Numbered from the stretch's first letter, positions 25,089 through 33,602 are shown. The stretch is 44,990 nucleotides of DNA from an uncultured Alphaproteobacteria bacterium (GCA_902826035.1 CADEDG010000011.1:1-44990), one strand, 5' to 3'. Notes: generated by a model from the letters alone, not told the origin. Numbers and translations are program-made.

Positions 25089-25529
25089 ATGCAAATCGGC
25101 GATAAGACAGGTTCAACGCGGAAGCTGCTTCTGGTGGCGGCGGCGGCGTTGATCGATGCGCACGGCCGCGTACTGATCACGCAGCGGCCCGCGCACAAGG
25201 CGCTCGGGGGCCTATGGGAGTTTCCCGGCGGCAAAGTCGAGTTGGGCGAAGCGCCGGAAGCGGCTTTGGTGCGGGAACTGAAGGAGGAACTGGATTTGAA
25301 CCTTGAACCAGACAGCCTCGATCCGTTCGCGTTCGCGTCCCACGCCTATCCGGATTTCCATTTGCTGATGCCGCTTTACATCGCGCAACGCTGGGCGGGC
25401 GAGCCGAAACTCAATCCCGACGCGGTTGCAGCGCTTGCCTGGGTGCGGGCGCGCGAATTGCGCAACTATGAAATGCCGCCGGCCGATGTCGGCCTGGTGC
25501 AGCGATTGATCGAACGCGAGGCCGCGTGA
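25089..25529 (+). CDS. mutT: NUDIX hydrolase, MutT-like (8-oxo-dGTP diphosphatase)
   Basis: The 146-residue product has a complete Nudix box: GGKVELGE followed at the right spacing by RELKEEL. The N-terminal strand (KLLLVAAAALIDAHGRVLI, TQRPAHKALGGLWEFPGG) is typical of MutT, which removes oxidised guanine nucleotides. Substrate assignment is by similarity. Its stop TGA shares a base with the ATG of the downstream Flp pilin gene. Confidence 0.88.
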   Translation: MQIGDKTGSTRKLLLVAAAALIDAHGRVLITQRPAHKALGGLWEFPGGKVELGEAPEAALVRELKEELDLNLEPDSLDPFAFASHAYPDFHLLMPLYIAQRWAGEPKLNPDAVAALAWVRARELRNYEMPPADVGLVQRLIEREAA

Positions 25530-25696
25530 TGGTGAAGCATTTCCTCCGTGACGAACGCGGCGCGACCGCGATCGAATACGCGCTGATCGCGGCCCTGATC
25601 GGCGTCGCCATCGTCGCCAGCGTTGGCGCCCTGGGCGACAGCGTCAACGCCCTGTTCACCGATGTGGGCACGGAAGTGGACACCGTGAACCAATAG
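25529..25696 (+). CDS. Flp-type IVb pilin (short gene)
   Basis: The 55-residue product reads MVKHFLRDERG, then the class IVb processing site G|ATAIEYALIAALIG with Glu at +5 and Tyr at +6, a hydrophobic helix (ALIAALIGVAIVASVGAL), and a short polar end. A prepilin peptidase would cut after the Gly of DERG. Such subunits polymerise into Tad/Flp pili. No tad/cpa genes are in the window, so it is an orphan or is assembled by a machine elsewhere. It starts inside the mutT stop (TGATG), implying translational coupling. It ends 3 bp before the convergent HNH gene. Confidence 0.9.
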   Translation: MVKHFLRDERGATAIEYALIAALIGVAIVASVGALGDSVNALFTDVGTEVDTVNQ

Positions 25697-25699
25697 GTT

Positions 25700-26260
25700 T
25701 CACGCTTCCAGTTCGACATCCCAATACAGATAATCCATCCAGCTTTCGTGCAAATGGTGCGGCGGGAAGCGCCGGCCTACGTGCTGGAGTTCGTGCATGG
25801 TCGGACGCCGCGGTTTCCGGTACGGGCGCATGGCGGCGTGGCGCGCGTACTTGCCGCCTTTGCGCAGATTGCACGGCGCGCAGGCGGTGACGATATTCTC
25901 CCATGTGGTGCGCCCGCCCTTGGAACGCGGCACCAGATGGTCGAACGTCAGATCGTCGCCTGCGCCGCAATATTGGCACAGGAACCCGTCGCGCAGGAAC
26001 ACGTTGAAGCGGGTAAAGGCCGGCGGGCGATCCTGAGCCACGTAATCGCGTAGCGAGATCACCGAGGGCAGACGCATCTCGAACGAGGGCGAGTGGATCA
26101 GCTTATCGTAATGCGCAACGACATCGACGCGCTCCAGGAACACGGCCTTGACCACTTCCTGCCAGGGCCACAACGACAACGGATAATAGGAAAGCGGCCG
26201 GAAATCGGCGTTCAACACCAGCGCCGGAAAGCCCGCGAGGGGGACGCTGGAAACGTTCAT
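25700..26260 (-). CDS. HNH endonuclease
   Basis: The 186-residue product has an HNH/McrA-type nuclease core: FLCQYCGAGDDLTFDHLVPR, SKGGRTTWENIVTACAPCN. It contains the two CxxC zinc pairs, the catalytic His of DHLVPR and Asn of WENIV. The N-terminal PALVLNADFRPLSYYPLSLWPW is characteristic of a widespread chromosomal HNH family in alphaproteobacteria. It is not associated with a methylase or mobile element here; cellular role unknown. Confidence 0.9.
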   Translation of the reverse strand: MNVSSVPLAGFPALVLNADFRPLSYYPLSLWPWQEVVKAVFLERVDVVAHYDKLIHSPSFEMRLPSVISLRDYVAQDRPPAFTRFNVFLRDGFLCQYCGAGDDLTFDHLVPRSKGGRTTWENIVTACAPCNLRKGGKYARHAAMRPYRKPRRPTMHELQHVGRRFPPHHLHESWMDYLYWDVELEA

Positions 26261-26449
26261 CGCCGGCCTCCAAGCTGGCGCGAGAGAGGCCTGGCGAGGG
26301 CCTGCCGGGTAAACGTCCGGACGGGGGGTGTTGCGATACGACTGAAGACGGGCGCTCCTTGCTGGCCTTCATTATAGCACAGCGTGCTCAGCCCATAGCT
26401 GATTTGGCGCGACAGCTTCACGACGGTTCCGCGACGTGGCGAAGAAGTC

Positions 26450-27127
26450 TCAGGGTGAGACGGTAATTCGCTGTTTTTTCAAATAATTAGCCAGGAACGC
26501 CTCCCCCAACTCCAGCCCGTCCGGCCCGATCGAATGGGGCACCCCGAGGGACACATGCCATTGCGCGCCGTGTCCAGCGGCCGCCAGGCCCTCAGCTGAG
26601 TCGAACAAAGCCGCCACCGGGATCATCGGGTCGCGGTCGCCGTGAACCAGGAGCACCGGCGGCTTTGCCCGCATCTCGTCCTTGAGCTTTTTGCCGGCCA
26701 CCAGCACGCCGGAATAACCCAGGATCGCCGCCGGAGCGCGCGCCCGCCTGAGGCCGACATGCAGCGCCATCATCGTCCCTTGGGAGAAACCAACCAGAGC
26801 CAAGCGACTGTCGTCGAGACCATGTTTCTCCAGCTCCCTATCCAGGAAACTGTCCACCGAAAGCGCAGCGCGTCGTGCGCCCTGCTCCATCAGGTGCGGG
26901 TCCATGTTGGTGATCGGAAACCATTGGTAGCCGCCTGGGGCCTGCGGGACCGGCTCGATTGCATTTGGCGAGACGAACGCCGCGCCGGGAAGCGCCTTCT
27001 GCCAATAAGGCGCAAGGCTGATGAGATCGGCGCCATTGGAGCCGTAGCCGTGCAGGAACACCACCAGCGCGTCCGGCTTGCCACCGCGCGCAGGCGGAAG
27101 GCGCGGGCCATCGATAAAGACTGTCAT
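26450..27127 (-). CDS. Phospholipase/carboxylesterase family alpha/beta hydrolase
   Basis: The 225-residue product resembles YpfH-type carboxylesterases/acyl-protein thioesterases. It has VVFLHGYGSNGADLIS near the start, nucleophile ALVGFSQGTMMAL (Ser of GFSQG), Asp in LLVHGDRDPMIPV and His in LGVPHSIGPDG. It hydrolyses short acyl esters in vitro in related proteins; the physiological substrate is unknown. The 189 bp between it and the HNH gene show no further gene. Confidence 0.9.
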   Translation of the reverse strand: MTVFIDGPRLPPARGGKPDALVVFLHGYGSNGADLISLAPYWQKALPGAAFVSPNAIEPVPQAPGGYQWFPITNMDPHLMEQGARRAALSVDSFLDRELEKHGLDDSRLALVGFSQGTMMALHVGLRRARAPAAILGYSGVLVAGKKLKDEMRAKPPVLLVHGDRDPMIPVAALFDSAEGLAAAGHGAQWHVSLGVPHSIGPDGLELGEAFLANYLKKQRITVSP

Positions 27128-27350
27128 GGGTTCAGCTCCCTCGCCCCAAAAGAACCGCGACGGGCCCGCCTACACAATTTTAATTTTTTCTCGCACCAAC
27201 TTCAAGGCGGCCGAGAACGGCGTTCAGCTCAGCATGCTCGTCGATGAAAATCCACCACTCGACGCGCGGGCCGCCCACTCACGCCGACGTGACTGGACGA
27301 ACCCCTTCGTCCGCACAAATTTTATCCAGAACGCACGCGTGGGCGCCACA

Positions 27351-28643
27351 ATGACAAGCCTTGATCTGGAACCGAACGCACTCATCGATTCTATTCGGCA
27401 AGCCTCGTTTCGGGGGGATCTCGATCAAGCCAGGGGACTTCTCGGCAAAGCTCGGGCCATCGCACCTGAACATCCTTTGGTGCTGAATGAGAGCGCCATG
27501 TTTATGCTGCGCTCCGGAAATGTTGCGGGCGCCGCCACGCTATTGGAGAAATTGGTCAAAACACACGCGACTTTCGCAGAGGCTTGGTACAATCTGGGAC
27601 TTGCGCGCCGACAACTCAACCAATTCAGCGGCGCGATTGCCGCGTTCGACTGCGCCATTGCTTTAGCGCCGAACCACTTTCTCACTCTTATGGAAAAGGC
27701 CTCCCTGCTTGAGCAAATGGGCCACGCGCGCAAGGCCGCTACGGTATATTTCTCGGCGCTTCAGGTTCTCCCTCCGGGATGGAATCGTTCTCCGCCAGAG
27801 CAAATCGAACGCGTGCAGCATGCCGCCAACATCATTGACAACAATCACAGAGCGCTTGAAACCGCCATCGCGGATGCCCTTGGGCCGTTGCGGTCGCGAT
27901 ATCAGAACTTACCCCTCAAGCGCTTCGATCGGTGTGTTGCAGCGCTCCTCAGAAAGAACCGGATATTTGCTCAACACTCCACCTTTCTGCACTTTCCAGA
28001 ACTGCCGGCAATCGAGTTTTACGATCGCGAGCGCTTTCCCTGGATTACCGACATTGAAGCCGCAACTGAAGTCATACGGGCCGAGTTCCTTGCAATCCTT
28101 GAAGGGACGGGCGCCAATGCGCTTGCGCCGTACCAAACTACGCCCGCAAGCATCGACACCGGAGGACAGTCGCGACAGTGGCGATCGTTTCCCTTCTGGC
28201 GTGAAGGTGTGGCGTTTCCTGAAAACATAGCGCGCTGCCCCCGCACGATAAGTTCGCTTGCATCCTGCGGTCTCTGGGATCCGCCGGGGTTGGGACCGAA
28301 TGTCATGTTCTCGGTGCTCGACGGCGGCGCCCGAATTCCCCCGCACACCGGCCCTTCTAACACCCGCTTGGTGACGCACCTCGCGTTGGTTGTGCCCAAG
28401 GGGTGCGGGTTCCGCGTTGGCGGCGAGCGTCGAGAGTGGCGCCCAGGGGAGGCCTTTGTATTTGACGACACGATCGAGCATGAAGCTTGGAATGAGAGCG
28501 ACCAAATGCGCGCGCTCCTGATCATCGATCTTTGGACACCCTTTTTGACCGAAGAGGAGCGCAACCTCGTTCGTGCGCTATCATCCTGCGTGTGCGCGTA
28601 CTATGATGCTCCAGCGGAGCCGCCGGTTGACAGGGTTCGCTAG
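27351..28643 (+). CDS. TPR-aspartyl/asparaginyl beta-hydroxylase family protein
   Basis: The 430-residue product starts at ATG 27351; an in-frame ATG at 27235 is less likely. An N-terminal tetratricopeptide array (about residues 5-140: LVLNESAMFMLRSGNVAGAA, WYNLGLARRQLNQFSGAIAA) is followed by an Asp/Asn hydroxylase domain (about 210-410). It has an Fe(II)/2-oxoglutarate-type core: IPPHTGPSN with H332, and DDTIEHEAWN with H377. Family members hydroxylate Asp/Asn in proteins or modify lipids. No signal peptide is evident, so it acts in the cytosol. The substrate is unknown. The upstream 223 bp are AT-richer and probably hold the promoter. Confidence 0.87.
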   Translation: MTSLDLEPNALIDSIRQASFRGDLDQARGLLGKARAIAPEHPLVLNESAMFMLRSGNVAGAATLLEKLVKTHATFAEAWYNLGLARRQLNQFSGAIAAFDCAIALAPNHFLTLMEKASLLEQMGHARKAATVYFSALQVLPPGWNRSPPEQIERVQHAANIIDNNHRALETAIADALGPLRSRYQNLPLKRFDRCVAALLRKNRIFAQHSTFLHFPELPAIEFYDRERFPWITDIEAATEVIRAEFLAILEGTGANALAPYQTTPASIDTGGQSRQWRSFPFWREGVAFPENIARCPRTISSLASCGLWDPPGLGPNVMFSVLDGGARIPPHTGPSNTRLVTHLALVVPKGCGFRVGGERREWRPGEAFVFDDTIEHEAWNESDQMRALLIIDLWTPFLTEEERNLVRALSSCVCAYYDAPAEPPVDRVR

Positions 28644-28683
28644 CTGGAACTCCGTTGCACCGCCAATTTTAGCCTTCACCTCG

Positions 28684-29520
28684 ATGCGCTTCACCACACG
28701 CTTCGCACCCTCTCCGACGGGTTATCTGCACCTCGGGCACGCGTTCTCGGCGTTGGAAGCGTTTGACGCGGCGCAGGCGGCGCGCGGGCGGTTTCTGCTG
28801 AGGATCGAGGATTTGGATCGCGGCCGTTGCCGGCCAGAATTCGAAGCCGCGATCCTGGAGGATTTGCGTTGGCTCGGCTTGCGCTGGGAGGAGCCGGTGC
28901 GGCGGCAGTCCGAGCACATGGGCCAATACGAAGCGGCCTTGCAGACACTGAGCGCGCGCGGCTTGGTTTATCGCTGTTTTCGCACCCGTCGGGAAGTCGC
29001 GGAGGCGATTGCAACGGCGCCGCACGGAGCAAGTGGGGAGGTGTTTCACAGCGAGGCGTTGCCGACCGCAGAGGAAGGCGAACGTCTCGCGCGCGGAGAG
29101 AGCTTTGCCTGGCGCCTGTCACTGGCGCAGGCAAGGGCGGAGCTGGGCCGCGCCTTTGATGAACTCGCGTTCGAAGATGAAGCTGGACCGGTTCACGCAG
29201 AGCCGGGTCGGCACGGCGACGTGGTGCTGGCGCGCAAGGAATTTCCTGCCTCCTATCACCTCGCCTCGGTGCTGGACGACGCGCTGCAAGGCGTAACCCA
29301 CGTCATTCGCGGTGAAGATCTCCACGAGGCGTCGCATCTGCACGTGCTGCTGCAAGCGTTGCTGGAAATACCGACGCCATTGTATCGCCACCACAAACTC
29401 ATTCTCAGCGCGGATGGCAAGCGGCTGGCCAAACGTGATAGCTCAGCTACGTTGCGCAGCCTCCGCGAAGCCGGAAAAACGCCCGCCGACGTGCGCACGA
29501 TGTTGGCCAACGCTACTTAA
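28684..29520 (+). CDS. gluQ: Glutamyl-Q tRNA(Asp) synthetase
   Basis: The 278-residue product is a truncated glutamyl-tRNA-synthetase paralog lacking the anticodon-binding domain. The start is at ATG 28684 (MRFTTRFAPSPTG). The class I motifs are H16-LGH19 and a KMSKS-like KRLAKRD near the C-terminus, with RIEDLD and ITHVIRGEDL-type segments (VTHVIRGEDL). GluQ attaches glutamate to queuosine at position 34 of tRNA(Asp). Its length is typical. In-frame codons upstream of 28684 run back into the hydroxylase gene and are not family-like. Confidence 0.92.
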   Translation: MRFTTRFAPSPTGYLHLGHAFSALEAFDAAQAARGRFLLRIEDLDRGRCRPEFEAAILEDLRWLGLRWEEPVRRQSEHMGQYEAALQTLSARGLVYRCFRTRREVAEAIATAPHGASGEVFHSEALPTAEEGERLARGESFAWRLSLAQARAELGRAFDELAFEDEAGPVHAEPGRHGDVVLARKEFPASYHLASVLDDALQGVTHVIRGEDLHEASHLHVLLQALLEIPTPLYRHHKLILSADGKRLAKRDSSATLRSLREAGKTPADVRTMLANAT

Positions 29521-29614
29521 CCTCAACAGGCGCTAACGCTGCCGGCGAACTGTCCGCAAACGATGTGCGCCTATCATCGGGGCATCGCTGAAAGGCGCTC
29601 TGGCGGCCGGACCT

Positions 29615-30001
29615 ATGAAGTGGATCGATCATCCGAATTATTTCGGCCCCTGCCGACGGCGCGACTGGCTGCCCGTGCGTTTGATCGAGCGACGCACGGA
29701 CAGTTTCTCCGGACCCCCGCCGCCGCTCTCCACCGCCTTGCGCCAGTTGCGCCAATACGTGCTCGACGCGAATGGCGAGCGGTTGCGCATCTTCGTCACC
29801 AGAGTGGAATCGACCGCCCTGCTTGCACGCATGAATCATGAGCCGGAGGTTTCCGCCGTGCTCCTGAGGTTGGCCACACTCGCCGGTCTCGGAAACACCC
29901 GCGATGTCCGCCCCGATCTGCTCGATATGCTCGACCGCGCCCACCGCGCGCTTCGCGAAGGCGAACTCACGGCTTTGGCGCCGGCTTTGGAAGCGCCCTG
30001 A
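29615..30001 (+). CDS. Unknown protein, first of a tandem paralog pair
   Basis: The 128-residue soluble product opens with MKWIDHPNYFGPCRRR and continues LIERRTDSF, STALRQLRQYVLD and a helical C-terminus. The protein downstream (30120) shows the same layout: W-x-D, YFGP-x-RRR, RR-D, TALRQLR. The helical second half (about residues 55-125) may be a regulatory or oligomerisation module. I recognise no enzyme motif and no signal peptide. The pair is separated by 118 bp on the same strand. Confidence 0.7.
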   Translation: MKWIDHPNYFGPCRRRDWLPVRLIERRTDSFSGPPPPLSTALRQLRQYVLDANGERLRIFVTRVESTALLARMNHEPEVSAVLLRLATLAGLGNTRDVRPDLLDMLDRAHRALREGELTALAPALEAP

Positions 30002-30119
30002 CCACAGCTTAATTTTGGGCCAATCGCCTGCCTAAGATTACAACGCCGGTAACCAGTTATGAATAATTCGGAAACCCAACAGGCGTAACGCTAGGGGCCG
30101 AGCATCAGGCGCGCCCGTC

Positions 30120-30473
30120 ATGGATTGGGTCGATTATAAGGATTATTTCGGACCCGACCGCAGGCGCGGCCGGAATAAGCGACTGCTTGACCGGCGCAAG
30201 GACGATGTTTCCAGCCGCCCCCCATCTTTGCGTACAGCGTTGCGACAATTGCGACTGCGGGTGCTGGAAGCGGACGGCGCAGGCGCGGAGATGTTCATTC
30301 AGAGGGTCCAGGCGGTGGTAACCCTGGCGGCCATCCACGACGAGCCTAAGGCGGGCGACATGCTTTCTCGCATGGCGATTCATCTAATGCGCGCCAATGG
30401 CGCGGATGTTCGCGAGCAGCTCTACCGTGCGCTCGACAAGATCCAGGAAGCCATCGTCAAGGAAGATTGCTGA
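30120..30473 (+). CDS. Unknown protein, second of a tandem paralog pair
   Basis: The 117-residue product begins MDWVDYKDYFGPDRRRG and shares with its upstream neighbour the DRRKDD-like basic/acidic motif, SLRTALRQLRLRVLEADG and a helical C-terminal half (VREQLYRALDKIQEAI). The Arg-rich N-terminus could bind nucleic acid, a phospholipid head group or a partner protein; nothing in the sequence decides this. It converges on a small minus-strand gene with a 13-bp gap. Confidence 0.7.
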   Translation: MDWVDYKDYFGPDRRRGRNKRLLDRRKDDVSSRPPSLRTALRQLRLRVLEADGAGAEMFIQRVQAVVTLAAIHDEPKAGDMLSRMAIHLMRANGADVREQLYRALDKIQEAIVKEDC

Positions 30474-30486
30474 TCCATCGGGCCAA

Positions 30487-30762
30487 TCAGTCCGGATAGT
30501 GTCGCTCCCCCGGCCACCCCTCGATCGCCTCGATCGTTTCGTGCGCGCGTTCAAGCTTGTGGTCAGGCACATTGGAGATACGCGCGGCTTCGATCCAAGC
30601 CTTAATCGCGGTCGGCGCCAAGCGGTCGCGTCCGCACAGCACGAAGAACGGCTCGTCCTTCGCCAACCCGCCGAGAGAGCCGAACTCGAGTTCGGCCGCC
30701 AGGTAAGTGAAGCCGGCCTCGCGCAGCATGAGGGCGCATTGTTTGGTGACGCCGTCGTTCAT
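30487..30762 (-). CDS. Small hypothetical protein
   Basis: The 91-residue product starts at ATG 30762 (MNDGVTKQCALMLREAG); a longer in-frame stretch upstream is antisense to nothing useful and overlaps the serine hydrolase. It has a mixed helix/strand composition with KDEPFFVLCGRDRLAPTAIKAW in the middle. It follows the serine hydrolase by 16 bp on the same strand and is probably co-transcribed with it. Function not recognised. Confidence 0.65.
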   Translation of the reverse strand: MNDGVTKQCALMLREAGFTYLAAELEFGSLGGLAKDEPFFVLCGRDRLAPTAIKAWIEAARISNVPDHKLERAHETIEAIEGWPGERHYPD

Positions 30763-30778
30763 TCGCCTCTCCCACACA

Positions 30779-31945
30779 TCAGGGCGCGGTGCGATCCCCG
30801 AACGCGCCCACAAGCAACGTGGCCCAATCGCCAAGCGCATGCCAGGATTCTGTCTCCCCATGGAATAGGCCAAGCCGCACCATGACGAGGTCTTTTGACG
30901 GAACGACGACGACGATCTGGCCTTCGTGTCCCTGGGCGGAGAACGCGTCCGCCATGGCATTGTCGGTGATCAGTGAGCGTTGTGGGCGACCTTGGCCGTG
31001 CGCCGGCGTCAGCCACCAATGGGCGCCGTACACGTCGGAATTCGCCGCCGGCCCAGGCGTGCGGGCGAAATCGACCCAACCCGCCGGCAGGACGCGAACG
31101 CCGTCCCACATTCCGTCGCGCAGATAGAGCGTACCGAAGCGAGCCCAATCGCGCGCCGTCGCGTAGATCAGCGCAGAACCGTAGAACAATCCCCGGGCAT
31201 CGAACTCGACCACCGGATCCATGCCGATGCGCGCGAACAGCGATTGCTGCATCCACGCGCGCATGCGGTCGCGACGGTCTTTTGCGTCGGCGAGGTTGGG
31301 CACTATGGCGCGCGTGAGCGCATCGGCGACCAGGATCGTGCCGGCGGAATTGTAGTTCCAGTGCGTCGCCGGATCGTGGATCAGCGGCAAGCTGGCGGCG
31401 AAGCGCGCCGTGTCGCTGCGGCCGCGGCCATAAAGCATGTGGGTGACGTCGTTTTCGAGCACGCTGGGCGCGCCGATTTCGGTGTAGTCCTGGCCGTCGA
31501 CCATGTTCAGCCATTGCCGCCACGTGATCGAGGCGCGGCGATCGCCGGCGCGCCAATGCGGCGAGCCCATCGGCGCGTCGATCCCCACCCTGCCCTGCAG
31601 CACCGCAGCACCTACCAGCGCATGGGTCACCGATTTCGCCATCGACCACGACACCAGCCGAGTGGCGGGCGAGTACCCATCATTGTAACGTTCGAACACA
31701 ATGCGCCCGCCCTGCACGACCAGCACAGCGCGGGTTTCTCCCAACGGCTCCTCGGCGCTGGCGAAGGCTTGAGTGATTGCGAGGTCGAAAGCCGCGCGAT
31801 CCACATCGGCTGGCAGCGGCGCAATCTCCCAGCCTTGCGTCGGCCACGTCACTCCAGCCGGTTGCGCCGGCAGCGGTGCGAGGGTCTGCGCCGCCGCGAA
31901 CGGCGCCCAGAACCCCACAAGCACGAAAATCAGCGCCCTCAGCAT
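30779..31945 (-). CDS. Serine hydrolase, class C beta-lactamase/esterase fold, exported
   Basis: The 388-residue product has a signal peptide (FVLVGFWAPFAAAQ) and the penicillin-binding fold: SxxK in SWSMAKSVTHAL, Tyr-x-Asn in WNYNSAGTILV, and HEG in AQGHEGQIVVV in place of the usual KTG. These variants are usual in EstB-like esterases and D-aminopeptidases rather than true AmpC enzymes, so antibiotic resistance should not be assumed. It is probably periplasmic. It diverges from a 103-codon gene (start 32000) that resembles a separate N-terminal domain of related hydrolases. Confidence 0.9.
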   Translation of the reverse strand: MLRALIFVLVGFWAPFAAAQTLAPLPAQPAGVTWPTQGWEIAPLPADVDRAAFDLAITQAFASAEEPLGETRAVLVVQGGRIVFERYNDGYSPATRLVSWSMAKSVTHALVGAAVLQGRVGIDAPMGSPHWRAGDRRASITWRQWLNMVDGQDYTEIGAPSVLENDVTHMLYGRGRSDTARFAASLPLIHDPATHWNYNSAGTILVADALTRAIVPNLADAKDRRDRMRAWMQQSLFARIGMDPVVEFDARGLFYGSALIYATARDWARFGTLYLRDGMWDGVRVLPAGWVDFARTPGPAANSDVYGAHWWLTPAHGQGRPQRSLITDNAMADAFSAQGHEGQIVVVVPSKDLVMVRLGLFHGETESWHALGDWATLLVGAFGDRTAP

Positions 31946-31999
31946 GTACGTCCGCGTCCCCTGCCGCTAACATCGCAATCAGCATTAAGGGAGGCGGGC

Positions 32000-32311
32000 G
32001 TGGGGCGCAAACGCTGGATGTGGACTGGCGGGTTGGGGATCGCGGCGCTTGCGCTCGGGATCGGGGCCTGGTCGCTGCAAGACGACATCGCCTATGGCCG
32101 CATCGCCACCGGCTACGCTGCCAAGCAAACCTGTTCGTGCATGCATGTCAGCGGGCGACCCTTGGATGCATGCCTCGCCGACTATCCAGAGGACGCGCGC
32201 CAAATCCGCGTGACGGCGACGGGCGAGACGGTTCAAGCGAGCGTCATGTTTGGCGCCATCAAGGCTCAGGCGGTATACGAAGAGGAGTTTGGCTGTCGCA
32301 TCCTGGACTGA
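32000..32311 (+). CDS. Small membrane-anchored Cys protein resembling a serine-hydrolase N-terminal domain
   Basis: The 103-residue product starts at GTG 32000, 6 nt after GGGAGG. A membrane anchor (residues about 8-25: WTGGLGIAALALGIGAW) is followed by GYAAKQTCSCMHVSGRPL, a short mixed segment, VTATGETVQASVMFGAIKAQAVY and a final GCRILD. The AAK-x-C-x-x-x-VSGR pattern and the ending resemble the region preceding the catalytic domain in some class-C-like serine hydrolases. Here no catalytic domain follows: the frame stops and the next 700 bp are non-coding. It may be a stand-alone partner of the divergent hydrolase or a remnant. Confidence 0.65.
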   Translation: MGRKRWMWTGGLGIAALALGIGAWSLQDDIAYGRIATGYAAKQTCSCMHVSGRPLDACLADYPEDARQIRVTATGETVQASVMFGAIKAQAVYEEEFGCRILD

Positions 32312-32399
32312 CCCGCGCGGCCTATGCCGCTTGGCCGGCGGTACCCTCGCCAGCGGGGTTGCCAAAACACAAATTTTTCGGATGCGTGGCGGCCAACCT

Positions 32400-32417
32400 G
32401 CCGGCGGGGACGCCGGC
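32400..32417. repeat. REP-like hairpin
   Basis: GCCGGCG (32400-32406) and CGCCGGC (32411-32417) flank a GGGA loop, a perfect 7-bp stem. Short GC palindromes in intergenic DNA like this are often repeated across alphaproteobacterial genomes; copy number cannot be checked here. Confidence 0.4.
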
Positions 32418-32770
32418 GGTCCAAGCCGCGCCAATCACCGGACAACGCTTCGCGTTTCCGGGTTCGCTTTGCTCCAGTGCATCCACCCCAAAGGTGGGAG
32501 AGCGGGGCGCGCTCTGCGCGTGAGCTCAAAATAAAAATGGGTGGTGCGCAACGCTGCGCCCCGCGCATTATGTTTCCAGCCGGCCAAAGCCTGAGGCGTT
32601 AGATAAAATCCCGGACGGCCATGCGTTGAAAAGACGGAGCATCGGCGAGGGCTTCTTCCTCTTGTGCAACTGACTCGCGCCGGTCGCAGCCGCATCCGCG
32701 ACGCTGGGGTTTCCGGCGACCTCTTGGCGCCGTGCTTTCGTTCCCGGCCGACGTGCGGTGAAGCCAATTT

Positions 32771-32832
32771 CGGCAATCGCCAGTCGGCAGTCGGCAATCG
32801 ATCCGATTGCCCATTGCCTATTGCCAATTGCC
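32771..32832. repeat. Heptanucleotide repeat cluster A (inverted halves)
   Basis: Four units of CGGCAAT type (32771-32798; second and third units vary) are followed, after CGATCC, by four units of NATTGCC (32805-32832: GATTGCC, CATTGCC, TATTGCC, AATTGCC). The two halves are near reverse complements, so the block can fold as a hairpin. Confidence 0.75.
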
Positions 32833-33081
32833 TCTTCACCGGGCCTTCGAGTTCGATTTCCTCCTCAAAGCAATCACGATCACAATGCGTCTCCTGAACT
32901 TGTTCGGCTATGGGTCCCGTAAAGCCTCCCGACAGGAGATGAGAAGAGTGTAGGCCCGCGCGAATTCGGTCGGATAGATTTTGTACAAGTGCTGGTTTTG
33001 TTGGCTTTGACGCCGCTTTTCGCGGGGTTGGGGTGGAAATGTTCCGCGATTGTGGGGCTGGTTGGAGCGCGCGGCCCTTAC

Positions 33082-33573
33082 CTAAACCAGCCAGCCTCGC
33101 GGATTTGGAACCGGTTTGCGCATGATCGCCAACACCAGCGCAATTGCCGAACGTAAACCCGCCCACGCCACCACAACAATCCGGGTCCAGATCGCGAACA
33201 GGAACAGACCCTCGCGCATGCCATCTGGGGTCATTGCGGTAACCGTGACCATCGCGATCACATCAGCAAGCGTCATGACCGAGTAGCCGATCACCAACGT
33301 GCGGAGCGCGTGTTCGTGGTGGGTGTTGGCCCACGGCATTCCCGCGCCGCGATTTGAGTACACGAACAAAAACGCCGCCACCGCTACGCCCAAGGCGACG
33401 AACGACAGCGGCGGCCGTGTAAAGAAGAGCGCAAGCGCATAGGTCGCAAGCGTTAGCAAATGCGCCAGCACTGCTCTGCCCCGATGGGTTTTCAGTCCCC
33501 ACCCGCTTTGCTGCGGCGCGGCCGGACGCTTCGGCGGCGGACGACGGAAGGGGGTGACATTGTCGGCGGGCAT
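33082..33573 (-). CDS. Multi-pass membrane protein of unknown function
   Basis: The 163-residue product has a basic, Pro-rich N-terminus (FRRPPPKRPAAPQQSG) and four hydrophobic segments at about residues 34-52, 54-71, 90-113 and 125-148. It has no recognisable family motif. The gene is flanked on both sides by clusters of 7-bp tandem repeats (32771-32832 and 33603-33748), which isolates it from the putA/dioxygenase operon upstream. Confidence 0.72.
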   Translation of the reverse strand: MPADNVTPFRRPPPKRPAAPQQSGWGLKTHRGRAVLAHLLTLATYALALFFTRPPLSFVALGVAVAAFLFVYSNRGAGMPWANTHHEHALRTLVIGYSVMTLADVIAMVTVTAMTPDGMREGLFLFAIWTRIVVVAWAGLRSAIALVLAIMRKPVPNPRGWLV

Positions 33574-33602
33574 GGGTTTGATTTAGGGGCAAGAAGAGGC
33601 GG

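Larger units (their letters stand above)
32312..33081. other. Gene-poor intergenic region with repeats
   Basis: About 770 bp with no supported gene on either strand. It holds a GCCGGCG/CGCCGGC hairpin (32400-32417), mixed low-complexity GC-rich sequence, and a cluster of 7-bp repeats in inverted arrangement (32771-32832). It may be decayed coding sequence, but no protein fragment is recognisable. Confidence 0.55.

Noticed and set aside
30980..31999. Long plus-strand open frame leading into the 103-codon gene
   Set aside because: It is antisense to the serine hydrolase; GTG 32000 with GGGAGG explains the real gene.
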